This document shows, in pieces, positions 40,994 to 49,277 of a DNA stretch of 64,000 bases. The first letter of the stretch is position 1. Every line of letters starts with the position of its first letter. The notes beneath the pieces were generated by a model, which worked only from the letters and a program-made list of their open reading frames with translations, had not been told where the DNA came from and searched no databases. The DNA is from Streptomyces iranensis (GTDB taxonomy: Bacteria; Actinomycetota; Actinomycetes; Streptomycetales; Streptomycetaceae), in contig NZ_JAGGLR010000009.1 of NCBI RefSeq assembly GCF_017874715.1, positions 186,001 through 250,000 on the forward strand, read 5' to 3'. The translations under genes and the position numbers were made by a program.

Positions 40994-42658
40994 TCAGTCG
41001 GCCGACCGGAATCCGTAGAGGTCGCGTGCCGCTTGCTCGGTGATTCGCCCATTGCGCAGGTCCTCGCGCACCCGTTCCGGACTACGTGAGGCCGGGTCGC
41101 CGAAGCCACCGCTGCCGGGGCTTTCCACCCGGAGTACATCGCCCTGGCGCAGCTGTACGCCGGACACCCGCCCGCCCGGCAGCCGGTGCTCGTCGTCCCG
41201 GCCGGGGTTGACGATGAAGCGTCCGAGACTCCCGTCGTGACCGCCGTTCAGGCCCCATGGCCGGGTTGCCTGCCGGTCGGCATGCGCGGAGAATTCCGCA
41301 CTGTCACCGAGGATGCGTACGTCCCGGCGCACTCCGAGGCCGCCGCGGTGGGTGCCCGCGCCGCCGGAGTCGGGTATCAGCTCGTAGGTGTCGACCAGCA
41401 GCGGGTATTCCTGTTCCAGCGCCTCGATCGGCAGGTTCGAGGAGTTGGTGATGTGCACTTGGACAGCGTCCAGACCGTCCTTCGTAGTCCGGGCACCGCC
41501 GCCCCCGGCGACCACCTCCGGGTAGACGAAGAAGTCGCCGTCGCACTCCCCGGAGAACGTCACATAGGTGACGGTGCTGTGGCTGGCGGCAGGAACCCGC
41601 TCCGGTACCGCGGCGGCCAGCGCGCCCAGTACCACGTCGGCCACCCGCTGGCAGGTGTCGGTGCGGGCGGTCACCGGCGCGGGCTCGACCGGGTTGACGA
41701 TGCTGCCGTGCGGCGCGTCGATCCGCACCGCGTCGAAAAACCCGCCGTTGGGCGGAATTCCCGGATCCAGCACGGCCTTCAGCGCATAGTAGACGGTCGC
41801 TTCCAGCGCCGGGCGCACCACGTTGATGCCGACCGGCGACTGCGGACCGGTACCCGCGAAGTCCAGCGAAACGTGTTCGCCGTCAACGGTGATCGCCACC
41901 GCGATCGCGGTGGCGGGGCCGTCGCTGGGGTCCATCAGGTCGTGGAATCGGTACGTACCGTCCGGGACCTCGCGCAACGCCGCCGCCAGCCGCTTGCGGG
42001 AGTGGTCGAGCAGGTATGCGGTGGCCGCGCCGACCGTCTCCCGGCCATGGCGCCGGTGCACCTCGCGCAGCTGCCGCTCCCCGATCTCCACCGAGGCCAG
42101 CTGGGCGAGCATGTCACCGCGCCGCTCCTGGGGCAGCCGCGAGTTCAGCCCGATGAATGCCAACGGCGCCTGCTCGACACCGTCCATCGTGGCGAACTTG
42201 ACCAGCGGAATGCGCAGGCCCTCCTGAAAAAGCGAGTTCGAGTCACCGGCGTTACTGCCAGGAACCCGGCCGCCGATGTCGGAGTGGTGCGCGATGTTCG
42301 CGCTGTAGCCGATCAACTCACCGTCGGCGAACACCGGTTTGACCATGGTGATGTCCGGCAGATGGGTGCCGCCGCCGTGGTAGGGATCGTTGGTGATGAA
42401 CACATCCCCCGGCCGCACTGTCAGCTCGGAGGCCACCAGCGAGTCGATCAGGCCGGTCATCGATCCCATGTGGATCGGCATGTTCTCGGCCTGCGCGACC
42501 AACTTGCCGTGCTCATCGAACAGCGCAGTCGAACAGTCCGAGCGTTCCTTGATGTTCGTCGAGTAGCTCGCCCGGCGCAGCACCGCGCCCATCTCCTCGG
42601 CGACGGTCACCAGGGACGCGCCGATCACCTGCACTGTGATGGGGTCGAGAGTCTTCAT
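40994..42658 (-). CDS. hyuB: Hydantoinase B/oxoprolinase family protein
   Basis: A 554-residue beta subunit of an ATP-dependent hydantoinase/acetone-carboxylase-type enzyme, starting DPITVQVIGASLVTVAEEMGAVLRRASYSTNIKERSDCS in the family manner, with HLPDITMVKPVF and the C-terminal GGFGDPASR. With HyuA it hydrolyses a cyclic imide or oxoproline ring using ATP. The ATG overlaps the hyuA stop by 4 bp. Whether the true substrate is N-methylhydantoin, hydantoin, 5-oxoproline or another lactam is not decided by sequence. Cytosolic. Confidence 0.93.
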   Translation of the reverse strand: MKTLDPITVQVIGASLVTVAEEMGAVLRRASYSTNIKERSDCSTALFDEHGKLVAQAENMPIHMGSMTGLIDSLVASELTVRPGDVFITNDPYHGGGTHLPDITMVKPVFADGELIGYSANIAHHSDIGGRVPGSNAGDSNSLFQEGLRIPLVKFATMDGVEQAPLAFIGLNSRLPQERRGDMLAQLASVEIGERQLREVHRRHGRETVGAATAYLLDHSRKRLAAALREVPDGTYRFHDLMDPSDGPATAIAVAITVDGEHVSLDFAGTGPQSPVGINVVRPALEATVYYALKAVLDPGIPPNGGFFDAVRIDAPHGSIVNPVEPAPVTARTDTCQRVADVVLGALAAAVPERVPAASHSTVTYVTFSGECDGDFFVYPEVVAGGGGARTTKDGLDAVQVHITNSSNLPIEALEQEYPLLVDTYELIPDSGGAGTHRGGLGVRRDVRILGDSAEFSAHADRQATRPWGLNGGHDGSLGRFIVNPGRDDEHRLPGGRVSGVQLRQGDVLRVESPGSGGFGDPASRSPERVREDLRNGRITEQAARDLYGFRSAD

Positions 42659-44718
42659 CGCTGCTCCACTTCGATGATGAGGTTGCCGTAGCGGTCGACG
42701 CGCGCGGTGGCGTCCGGGGTGATGACCGTGGTGGTGTCGAGCTGTTCGACGATCGCCGGGCCCGGCAGTACGGTGCCCGCCCGCAGGCCCGTGCGGTCGT
42801 AGACCGGGGTGTCAACCGGGCCGGACGCGTCGAAGTCGACCCGGCGGCGGCCGATCAGCGCTTCCCCTGACTCGGAGCCTTCCGCGATGGCCGGCAGCTC
42901 CGGCTTGTCGACCGCCGCGGCGGCGGTCAGCTGCACTTCCACGATCTGCACCCGAGCGTCGCGGTGTGCGAAGCCGTAGCTCTTGGCGTGCAGGTCATGG
43001 AACGCCGCTACGATCTCGGCCACCGCACCGGAGTCGAACCGCGCCGCGTCGATCACCCGCTGCGGCAAGGCAACCGACAGCTCGAAATTCTGCCGGGCGT
43101 AGCGCATCTTGGCTTCTCCGGTGATCTTCGTGTCCGCACCGGGCGGCGCTTCGGATGCCAGCCAGCCACGAGCCGATTCGTACACCTCGTGCAGCACCTC
43201 GTTGAGCTTGTCGGGGTCGCGCTCGTCGGCCTCCTCCAGCACGGCCTTGGCGAACTCGGTGCGGATGTCGGTGACGAGCAGTCCCAGCGCGCACAGCGTG
43301 CCCGGATTCGGCGGCACCAGCACGGTGCTCATGCCGACCTCGTGAGCGACCTCGACCGCGTGCAGCGGGCCGGCCCCGCCGAAGGCGACCAGGACATAAC
43401 CGCGCGGGTCTTCGCCCGCCTCCACCGAAACCTTGCGCACCGCTCCGGCCATGTTGACCGCCGCGATCCGCCCGATGCCGCGTGCGGCCACCGACCGGTC
43501 GGCCCCCATCGCCCGCGCGACGCTGTCCACGGCACGCCCGGCTGCCGCGTAGTCCACGGCGAGCGCGCCGCCCAGGACGTACTCCGGGTTCAACCGTCCA
43601 CGGAGGACATTCGCGTCGGTGACGGTCGGTTCGACGCCGCCCCGCCCGTAGGCGGCCGGGCCGGGCTGCGAACCGGCGCTGCTCGGGCCGACCTCCAGCG
43701 CCCCGCCGGAGTCCACCCGGGCGATGCTGCCGCCGCCGGCACCGACGGTGTGGATGTCCAGCGACGGCGTGCGGACCGGGCGGTGGTTGATCCGGCGCTG
43801 CGAGGACACCAGTGCCCGCCCGTCGCGTACGAGGCAGACATCGGTGCTGGTACCGCCCATATCGAAGGTGATCAGGTTGGAGAAACCGGCCTGCCCGGCC
43901 ACATGCGAAGCCGCGACGACGCCCGCCGAAGGCCCGGACAACAGCGTGGTCACCGGGTACCGGCTCACCGAGTCCAGCGACATCATGCCGCCGCTGGAGC
44001 CGATCACCCTGGGCTCGACCGGCACCCCGGTCGCCCGGATCCGCTCGGCCAGCCGCGACATATACCGGTTGATCTTCGGGCCGACGTAGGCGTTGACCAC
44101 GGTGGTCGAGAACCGCTCGAACTCCCGGAACACCGGCGCCACCTCGGCGGAGGCACACACGTAGACCTCCGGTAGAGCGGCCCGCAACCGGTCGGCGACC
44201 TCCCGTTCGTGGTCTCCGTTGCGGTAACTGTGCAGGAAGCAGACCGCAACCGCCTCGGGCTCCGCCTCGCGGACCCGATCCACCGCGGCGGCGATGTCGT
44301 CCTCGTCCAGCGGGGTGAGCACCTTGCCTTCCGCGGACATCCGCTCGACGACCGCGTGCACCAGCGACCTCGGGACCAGCGAAGGCGCCTTGTCCGCGTC
44401 CATGTCGTAGAGGTCGGGGCGTTGCTGGCGGCCGATCTCCAGGATGTCCCGCAGTCCCGTGGTGGTCACCAAAGCGGTGAGTGCGCCGTTGGACTCCAGT
44501 ACGGTGTTGGTCGCAACGGTGGTGCCGTGCCCGAGATATCCGACCTCCCCGGGGTCCGCGTCGGCTTGTCGCAGTACCGCACGGACACCTTCGGCGACCG
44601 CCACGGACTGGTCGTCGGTGGTCGAAGGCAGCTTGTGGATGTAAAACCGGCCTGTAGCCGCGTCCAGGGCGGTCACGTCGGTGAACGTGCCGCCGACGTC
44701 GATTCCGATGCGGAGCAT
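42655..44718 (-). CDS. hyuA: Hydantoinase A/oxoprolinase family protein
   Basis: A 687-residue alpha subunit carrying the ATP site: IGIDVGGTFTDVTALD at the N-terminus, GHGTTVATNTVLE, ITFDMGGTSTDV and VLVAFGGAGPLHA near the end. It pairs with the HyuB product encoded immediately downstream. ATG 44718 has GAAGGGA six bases before it; the longer frame starts in the preceding gap. It is 22 bp downstream of the sarcosine-oxidase-like gene, so all are one transcript controlled by the divergent RpiR gene. Confidence 0.94.
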   Translation of the reverse strand: MLRIGIDVGGTFTDVTALDAATGRFYIHKLPSTTDDQSVAVAEGVRAVLRQADADPGEVGYLGHGTTVATNTVLESNGALTALVTTTGLRDILEIGRQQRPDLYDMDADKAPSLVPRSLVHAVVERMSAEGKVLTPLDEDDIAAAVDRVREAEPEAVAVCFLHSYRNGDHEREVADRLRAALPEVYVCASAEVAPVFREFERFSTTVVNAYVGPKINRYMSRLAERIRATGVPVEPRVIGSSGGMMSLDSVSRYPVTTLLSGPSAGVVAASHVAGQAGFSNLITFDMGGTSTDVCLVRDGRALVSSQRRINHRPVRTPSLDIHTVGAGGGSIARVDSGGALEVGPSSAGSQPGPAAYGRGGVEPTVTDANVLRGRLNPEYVLGGALAVDYAAAGRAVDSVARAMGADRSVAARGIGRIAAVNMAGAVRKVSVEAGEDPRGYVLVAFGGAGPLHAVEVAHEVGMSTVLVPPNPGTLCALGLLVTDIRTEFAKAVLEEADERDPDKLNEVLHEVYESARGWLASEAPPGADTKITGEAKMRYARQNFELSVALPQRVIDAARFDSGAVAEIVAAFHDLHAKSYGFAHRDARVQIVEVQLTAAAAVDKPELPAIAEGSESGEALIGRRRVDFDASGPVDTPVYDRTGLRAGTVLPGPAIVEQLDTTTVITPDATARVDRYGNLIIEVEQR

Positions 44719-44740
44719 GGAAATCCCTTCGGGATGGAGA

Positions 44741-45883
44741 TCAGGCCAGCCGCGACAGCGACAGGTGGTCAATGGGGACATCGGTACGGCCGGTCAGCAG
44801 CAGGTCCACGGCGGACCTGGCGAACACCGGAGCCAGCTTGAAACCGTGCCCGGAGAACCCGCCCATGATCAGGACATTGGGCCGCTCCGGGTCGCGGCCG
44901 ATGATGCCGTGGTTGTCCGCGGTGTAGCCCTCCATGAACGTACGCACCACGGCGGGCCGCGTCGGCAGGCCGTTCAGGCACCGCGACACCGCAGCCGACA
45001 CACGCGGGACATATTCCGGCTCCACCACCGGGTCGAGCCGGTCCGGATCGTCCACAACGGACTTCGGCACATGCAGGTTGATCTTCAGGCCACCACCGAC
45101 GTCCGGGAAGAAGGAGAAGGTGTTCTCCCCGCTGCTGCGGCGGATTCCCACCGGGAAGTGCTCGGGAGCCCATCCCGGTCCGGCATCGAACCAGCACAGC
45201 ACGGCGCGGCGGATCTCGACCTCGCGCGCAAGCCTCGGCACGCTGCGGGTGATCCAAGGGCCGGTGCACACGACCGCCTGGTCGAACTTCTCGACCTTGA
45301 CTTCGTCGCCCCGGCGGTAGTGGACGGCCACACCGGTGTCGGTGTCGACGACATCGACGACGGAGTGGCCGGTATGGATCAACGCACCGGCTTTCTGGGC
45401 GAGCAGGGCGGTTTCGGTCACCGCGCGGTGCGGATGCAGCAGCCCACCCTGCCGGTCGAGTAGCACCACGTCGTCGTCGAAGAGCCGGTGCTGCGGAAAC
45501 CGGCGCGCCGTCTGACGGTGGTCGAGCCGCTCGACGTCGAGTCCCCATTGCTCGGACACGTCGACGACGGTGCGCACATCGGGATCCTGCGCCGACCCGA
45601 TGGTCAGCGCCCCGCACGGATCGAGCAGCCTGACGCCGGCCTGCGCGCCGAGCCGGTCCCACGCGCGCCGGGCCTCGCGCAACAAGGGCACGTAACTGCC
45701 GCCCTCCTTGTAGGCGACGCGGAAGATACGGGTTTCCCCGCCCGCGGCGCCCCGTTCGTGGCCGACGTCGAACTGCTCGAACCCGGTCACAGGCACGCCG
45801 ATGGTCGCGAGCCTGTGCAAGACCTGGCTGCCCATCGTGCCCACGCCGATGACGGCGACTCTCGGCTGGTGGCGTGGTTTCAT
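44741..45883 (-). CDS. FAD-dependent oxidoreductase, sarcosine oxidase/SolA family
   Basis: A 380-residue flavoprotein: dinucleotide motif VAVIGVGTMGSQVLHRLA, GGETRIFRVAYKEG, KINLHVPK and C-terminal GGFSGHGFKLAP, as in monomeric sarcosine and N-methyltryptophan oxidases. The covalent-flavin Cys of the family (CMYT..D.HF) is Phe here (FMEGYTADNHG), and the His-Gly-Asp-Thr-Arg-Ile His and the Tyr two after the Cys are also changed; Lys and His of the catalytic LK..H pair remain. It may bind FAD non-covalently and prefer another amine. First gene of the hydantoinase cluster. Confidence 0.88.
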   Translation of the reverse strand: MKPRHQPRVAVIGVGTMGSQVLHRLATIGVPVTGFEQFDVGHERGAAGGETRIFRVAYKEGGSYVPLLREARRAWDRLGAQAGVRLLDPCGALTIGSAQDPDVRTVVDVSEQWGLDVERLDHRQTARRFPQHRLFDDDVVLLDRQGGLLHPHRAVTETALLAQKAGALIHTGHSVVDVVDTDTGVAVHYRRGDEVKVEKFDQAVVCTGPWITRSVPRLAREVEIRRAVLCWFDAGPGWAPEHFPVGIRRSSGENTFSFFPDVGGGLKINLHVPKSVVDDPDRLDPVVEPEYVPRVSAAVSRCLNGLPTRPAVVRTFMEGYTADNHGIIGRDPERPNVLIMGGFSGHGFKLAPVFARSAVDLLLTGRTDVPIDHLSLSRLA

Positions 45884-45951
45884 CGCTGTCTCCGCAGGTG
45901 TCGGGAGCCGTTTGCGCGAGGAACGTAGCATTCACATCACACACAGACAAT

Positions 45952-45973
45952 GGATGAAGCAAACACTTCATCC
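45952..45973. promoter_or_regulatory. Inverted repeat operator candidate before the RpiR gene
   Basis: GGATGAAG at 45952-45959 and CTTCATCC at 45966-45973 form a perfect 8-bp inverted repeat separated by CAAACA. It lies in the 101-bp gap between the divergent starts of the flavoprotein gene and the RpiR gene, 11 bp before the latter. A TGAAG-N6-CTTCA dyad is of the type bound by RpiR proteins; binding by the neighbouring RpiR is inference. Confidence 0.6.
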
Positions 45974-45984
45974 CTGGATGGACA

Positions 45985-46887
45985 ATGGACGACGTGAACA
46001 CTTCAGCGAGCGAGACCTTGGGGCACCGCATCCGCAACCGCTCCGCGACGCTCTCCACCGGAGAACGGGCGGTGGCCGACTACCTGCAACGACACCCCGA
46101 GCAAACGGCCATCTCCTCGGCCGCGAAGCTCGGCGAGATCACCGGGACCAGCGACGCCACAGTGATCCGCACGGCCCGCAAGCTCGGCTTCGACGGACTC
46201 AACGACCTCAAGCGCAGCCTGGTCGAGCACCTGACCCGCCGCCGCAATCCCGCGCAGGTCCTCGACGACCGGGTGCAGCGGCTGAGCCCGGCGGAGCACG
46301 GCGTGCTGCGACCAGTGATCGACGCCGGGCTCGCGCTGCTCGGTGAGGTGCCCGCCCTCGTCGAGAGTGACGAGTGGTCCCGCTCGGTGGCGGCGATCAA
46401 CGAGGCCGAGCATGTCTGGGCGTACGGCATCGGCCCCGGCGCCTCCGTCGCCGAACACCTCGCCTTGAGCCTCAGGCGCGTGGGCAAGGCGGCCGATGCC
46501 TGGACGGCGACCGGATTCCGCCTCGCCGACGACCTCCTGCGGCTGCAACCCTCCCACGCGGTGGTCGCCGTCGCCCCACTGCGGGTGTTCCGCGAGATCG
46601 GCATCCTTCTCGATCACGCCCATCGCGTCGGCGCGAGCAGCATTCTGCTCACCGAAGCCACCGACGAAGGCAGGGGAACCCGGGCGGACATCTTGCTGCC
46701 GTTGCCCGACTCGACCGACGGGGCGGCGAACGAACTCATCGCGCCGCTGACGATCCTGCACGCCATCGTGCTGGAGCTGGTCGCGGCGCGGCGTTCCTCC
46801 GCCGTCGACCACTACCAGCAGCTCAACGCCCTGCGTACCGAGATCGCGGGCACCGAACTCGACATCAGCCAGCTGCCGGAGCTATGA
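45985..46887 (+). CDS. MurR/RpiR family transcriptional regulator
   Basis: A 300-residue regulator: N-terminal RpiR helix-turn-helix (about 12-80; TGTSDATVIRTARKLGFDGLNDLKR) and a C-terminal SIS domain (about 135-260; VWAYGIGPGASVAEHLALSLRRVG). Sugar-phosphate or similar ligands bind SIS domains in this family. It diverges from the hydantoinase-flavoprotein cluster with a 101-bp gap carrying an inverted repeat, so it very likely controls that operon and itself. The ligand would be expected to be a pathway intermediate. Confidence 0.92.
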   Translation: MDDVNTSASETLGHRIRNRSATLSTGERAVADYLQRHPEQTAISSAAKLGEITGTSDATVIRTARKLGFDGLNDLKRSLVEHLTRRRNPAQVLDDRVQRLSPAEHGVLRPVIDAGLALLGEVPALVESDEWSRSVAAINEAEHVWAYGIGPGASVAEHLALSLRRVGKAADAWTATGFRLADDLLRLQPSHAVVAVAPLRVFREIGILLDHAHRVGASSILLTEATDEGRGTRADILLPLPDSTDGAANELIAPLTILHAIVLELVAARRSSAVDHYQQLNALRTEIAGTELDISQLPEL

Positions 46888-47012
46888 GCCATGCATGGTT
46901 GTGGTCATGCCGCCGGACCTCTCAATGCTTATTCGTCCGCTCGACCGAAGTAAGAGGCGATAAGCGCGTTGAGAGGCAGAGACGAAAAGTGAGCGAGCGC
47001 TGTAGGAGCCGC

Positions 47013-47981
47013 CTATAGCGCTTGGGAACAGGCGGGACCGGGCGGCGTCGAGCGCCCGAAGGTGCGGCGGTAGGCGGTGGGGGTGGTGCCCAGCGCGCGC
47101 CGGAAGTGCAGCCGCAGGTTGGCCGCCGTGCCCAGCCCGCAGCCCCGCGCCACCCGGTCCACCGAGTGGTCCGTGGTTTCCAGCAGTTCCCGCGCCCTGC
47201 TGAGGCGGGCGCCCTGCAACCACTGCAACGGGGTCGTGCCCGTCTCCTCGGTGAACCGGCGCATGAAAGTACGCTGCGAGAGACCCGCGTGCCGGGCGAG
47301 CACGCGCAGCGTGAGCGGCTCGCCGAGCCGCTCCAGGGCCCATCCCCGGGTACCGGACAGCGACGCCTCACCGGCCACCGCGACGGGAGCCGGTACGTAC
47401 TGGGCCTGCCCGCCATCCCGGTGCGGGGCGGCCACCAGACCGCGGGCGATCTCGTTCGCCACCACCGCCCCCAGGTCGCGGCGCACGAGGTGCAGACACA
47501 GGTCGATGCCGCAGCACACCCCGGCCGAGGTGAGCACGTCGCCCTCGTCGACGTAGAGCACGTCGCGGTCGACCGTGACGGCCGGGAAGCCCCGCTCGAA
47601 CTCGTCGATATGCCTCCAGTGGGTCGTGGCGTGCAGCCCGTCCAGCACGCCCGCCGCGGCCAGTGCGAAGGCGCCCGTGCAGATCGACACCACACGTTTG
47701 CCCCGGTCGCGGGCCTCGGCCAGCGTGCTGAGCACGGCGTCCGGCGGCCGGAGGATCGGTTCGAATCCCGGCACGATCACGGTGTCGGCGCCGCGCACCT
47801 GCTCCAGTCCCCCGTCGGCGACCAGGGCGAAACCCGCGGTGGTGGTCACCTTCGCGTCCAGCGCGCACAGGGTCATCTCATAGGGGGTTTCCGGCCGGGT
47901 GGTGAAGATCTGCGTCGGGATCGCCAGGTCGAGCGGGGTGACCCCGTCCAGCGCCAGGACCGCGACTCGATGCACTGTCAT
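47013..47981 (-). CDS. GlxA family transcriptional regulator (DJ-1/PfpI + AraC HTH)
   Basis: A 322-residue protein with an N-terminal DJ-1/PfpI-like domain (about 1-170; VAVLALDGVTPLDLAIPTQIF, nucleophile-elbow-like SICTGAFALAAAG) and a C-terminal double AraC helix-turn-helix (about 215-310; LARHAGLSQRTFMRRFTEETG). The PfpI-like part is a ligand sensor in this family. It diverges from the HD-domain gene with a 71-bp gap containing GAGGTAA-TT-TTGCCTC (48001-48016), a 6-of-7 imperfect dyad that may be its operator. Target genes: probably the HD and Rid genes. Confidence 0.92.
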   Translation of the reverse strand: MTVHRVAVLALDGVTPLDLAIPTQIFTTRPETPYEMTLCALDAKVTTTAGFALVADGGLEQVRGADTVIVPGFEPILRPPDAVLSTLAEARDRGKRVVSICTGAFALAAAGVLDGLHATTHWRHIDEFERGFPAVTVDRDVLYVDEGDVLTSAGVCCGIDLCLHLVRRDLGAVVANEIARGLVAAPHRDGGQAQYVPAPVAVAGEASLSGTRGWALERLGEPLTLRVLARHAGLSQRTFMRRFTEETGTTPLQWLQGARLSRARELLETTDHSVDRVARGCGLGTAANLRLHFRRALGTTPTAYRRTFGRSTPPGPACSQAL

Positions 47982-48052
47982 GGCAAGATCCTATCGAAGT
48001 GAGGTAATTTTGCCTCTCGCCAGGTCAGGGCGGTCGCGGCCAGGCTGAAGAC

Positions 48053-48727
48053 ATGACCGGACCTACCCGCGAGGCGACCGCCGACCTGATCACGCTGCCC
48101 GGCACACCGCTTGCCGACGCCGTCATGGATCTCATCCGGCCGGTGGAAACGCCGTCCGTGTTCAACCACAGCATCCGCAGTTACCTGTTCGCCCGGCTGG
48201 TGGCCGGCCGCCTCGGCCTGGCCGTCGGCCACGACTACCACGACGACCTGCTGTTCGCCGCGTGCGCGATGCACGACCTCGGCGTGGCGTCGGACGGCCC
48301 GCACGGCCGGCGGTTCGAGGTCGAAGGCGCCGACCGGGCCGCCACATTCCTCACCGACCGCGGAGTGCCCGCGGCCGACGCCGACCAGGTCTGGCAGGCC
48401 ATCGCCCTGCACACCTCGCCGGGTATCGCGGAACGCCGCGGCACGCTGTGCGTGCTCGTCCGCGAAGGCGTCGCCCTCGACTTCGGCGGCCCACTGGGTG
48501 CCGACCACGTCGAAGCCGTCACCGATGAGCAGGCCGACGCGGTGCACGCCGCCTATCCACGGCTGGACATGATCCGCTCACTCACCGACGCGATCGTCGC
48601 GCAGGCCGCGAAAAACCCGAAGAACGCACCCCGGTACACGATCCCCGGCGAATTCCTCCGCGAACGCGAGACCTTCGGCCGGACCCGGCTGGAGCACGCC
48701 TGCCGTTCGTCCCGCTGGGGCAACTGA
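48053..48727 (+). CDS. HD domain protein (cyanamide hydratase-like)
   Basis: A 224-residue HD-domain protein. The metal-binding residues are visible: FNHSIRSYLFA (first His), CAMHDLGVA (His-Asp pair) and the second His in AIALHTSP. The layout and length resemble the cyanamide hydratase-like/HD hydrolase group found in actinomycetes. The reaction is unknown: hydration of a nitrile-like compound or phosphohydrolysis are both possible. It is followed by a Rid-family gene after 47 bp and diverges from the GlxA regulator. Confidence 0.87.
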   Translation: MTGPTREATADLITLPGTPLADAVMDLIRPVETPSVFNHSIRSYLFARLVAGRLGLAVGHDYHDDLLFAACAMHDLGVASDGPHGRRFEVEGADRAATFLTDRGVPAADADQVWQAIALHTSPGIAERRGTLCVLVREGVALDFGGPLGADHVEAVTDEQADAVHAAYPRLDMIRSLTDAIVAQAAKNPKNAPRYTIPGEFLRERETFGRTRLEHACRSSRWGN

Positions 48728-48774
48728 CCCCACGGACTCCACCGCCCCGTCAACAAGGAAAAGGAACCACCACA

Positions 48775-49197
48775 ATGACCGTCCACACCGTCGAGGTCCC
48801 CGAGGACAACACGGTCTTCGGGCAAACCACCGGCGCCTTCGCGAGCTTCGGCTATTCCGCCGCGGTCCGCGCGCACGGCCTCCTGTTCATCGCCGGAACG
48901 ATCGGTCGCCGCGCCGACGGAACCATCCCGGACACCATCGAGGAACAGACCGAGATCGCCATCCGGAAGATCGAGGAGATCCTTCGGCTGGAGAATCTCG
49001 ACCTGACCGCCCTCGTCGACGTCACCAGCTACCACGTCGACATCCGCCGGCACCTGCCCGGCTTCGTCGAGGCCAAACAGCGCCTCGTCGAAGCGCCCTA
49101 CCCGACCTGGACGATCATCGGGGTCAGCGGCCTCGCCAGCCCGGGACTCCTCGTCGAAATCCGCGCGACCGCCGCGTATCCCGACGCGGCCCGGTAG
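48775..49197 (+). CDS. RidA/YjgF family protein
   Basis: A 140-residue Rid-family protein (YSAAVRAHGLLFIAGTIG, QTEIAIRKIEEIL, DVTSYHVDI). The Arg that defines archetypal RidA imine deaminases (VARLPKD) is Gly here (VSGLAS), which places it in the Rid subgroups without the deaminase Arg, often linked to catabolic gene clusters. AAGGAAAAGGA precedes the ATG. Trimeric, cytosolic. It may act on an unstable intermediate made by the HD protein, which is inference. Confidence 0.88.
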   Translation: MTVHTVEVPEDNTVFGQTTGAFASFGYSAAVRAHGLLFIAGTIGRRADGTIPDTIEEQTEIAIRKIEEILRLENLDLTALVDVTSYHVDIRRHLPGFVEAKQRLVEAPYPTWTIIGVSGLASPGLLVEIRATAAYPDAAR

Positions 49198-49204
49198 ACC
49201 GCCG

Positions 49205-49232
49205 CTCCTGGGCCCGCTCCCGGGCCCAGGAG
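49205..49232. terminator. Perfect 12-bp hairpin terminator
   Basis: CTCCTGGGCCCG at 49205-49216 and CGGGCCCAGGAG at 49221-49232 form a perfect stem with a CTCC loop, 7 bp after the Rid gene. It sits between two convergent genes and can end both transcripts. Confidence 0.85.
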
Positions 49233-49277
49233 CCCGTCACGACTGACGCGGTTGCGAGGTTCGCGATCCAGGATCGA

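Noticed and set aside
46888..47012. Possible insertion-sequence remnant after the RpiR gene (reads MPPDLSMLIRPLDRSKRR)
   Set aside because: The match to an IS5-like transposase start is too short, there is no terminal inverted repeat or target duplication, and the gap is only 125 bp.
47758..47768. GGTTCGAATCC, identical to a tRNA T-arm
   Set aside because: It lies in the middle of the GlxA gene, antisense to it, and no acceptor stem, D-arm or anticodon arm can be folded around it.
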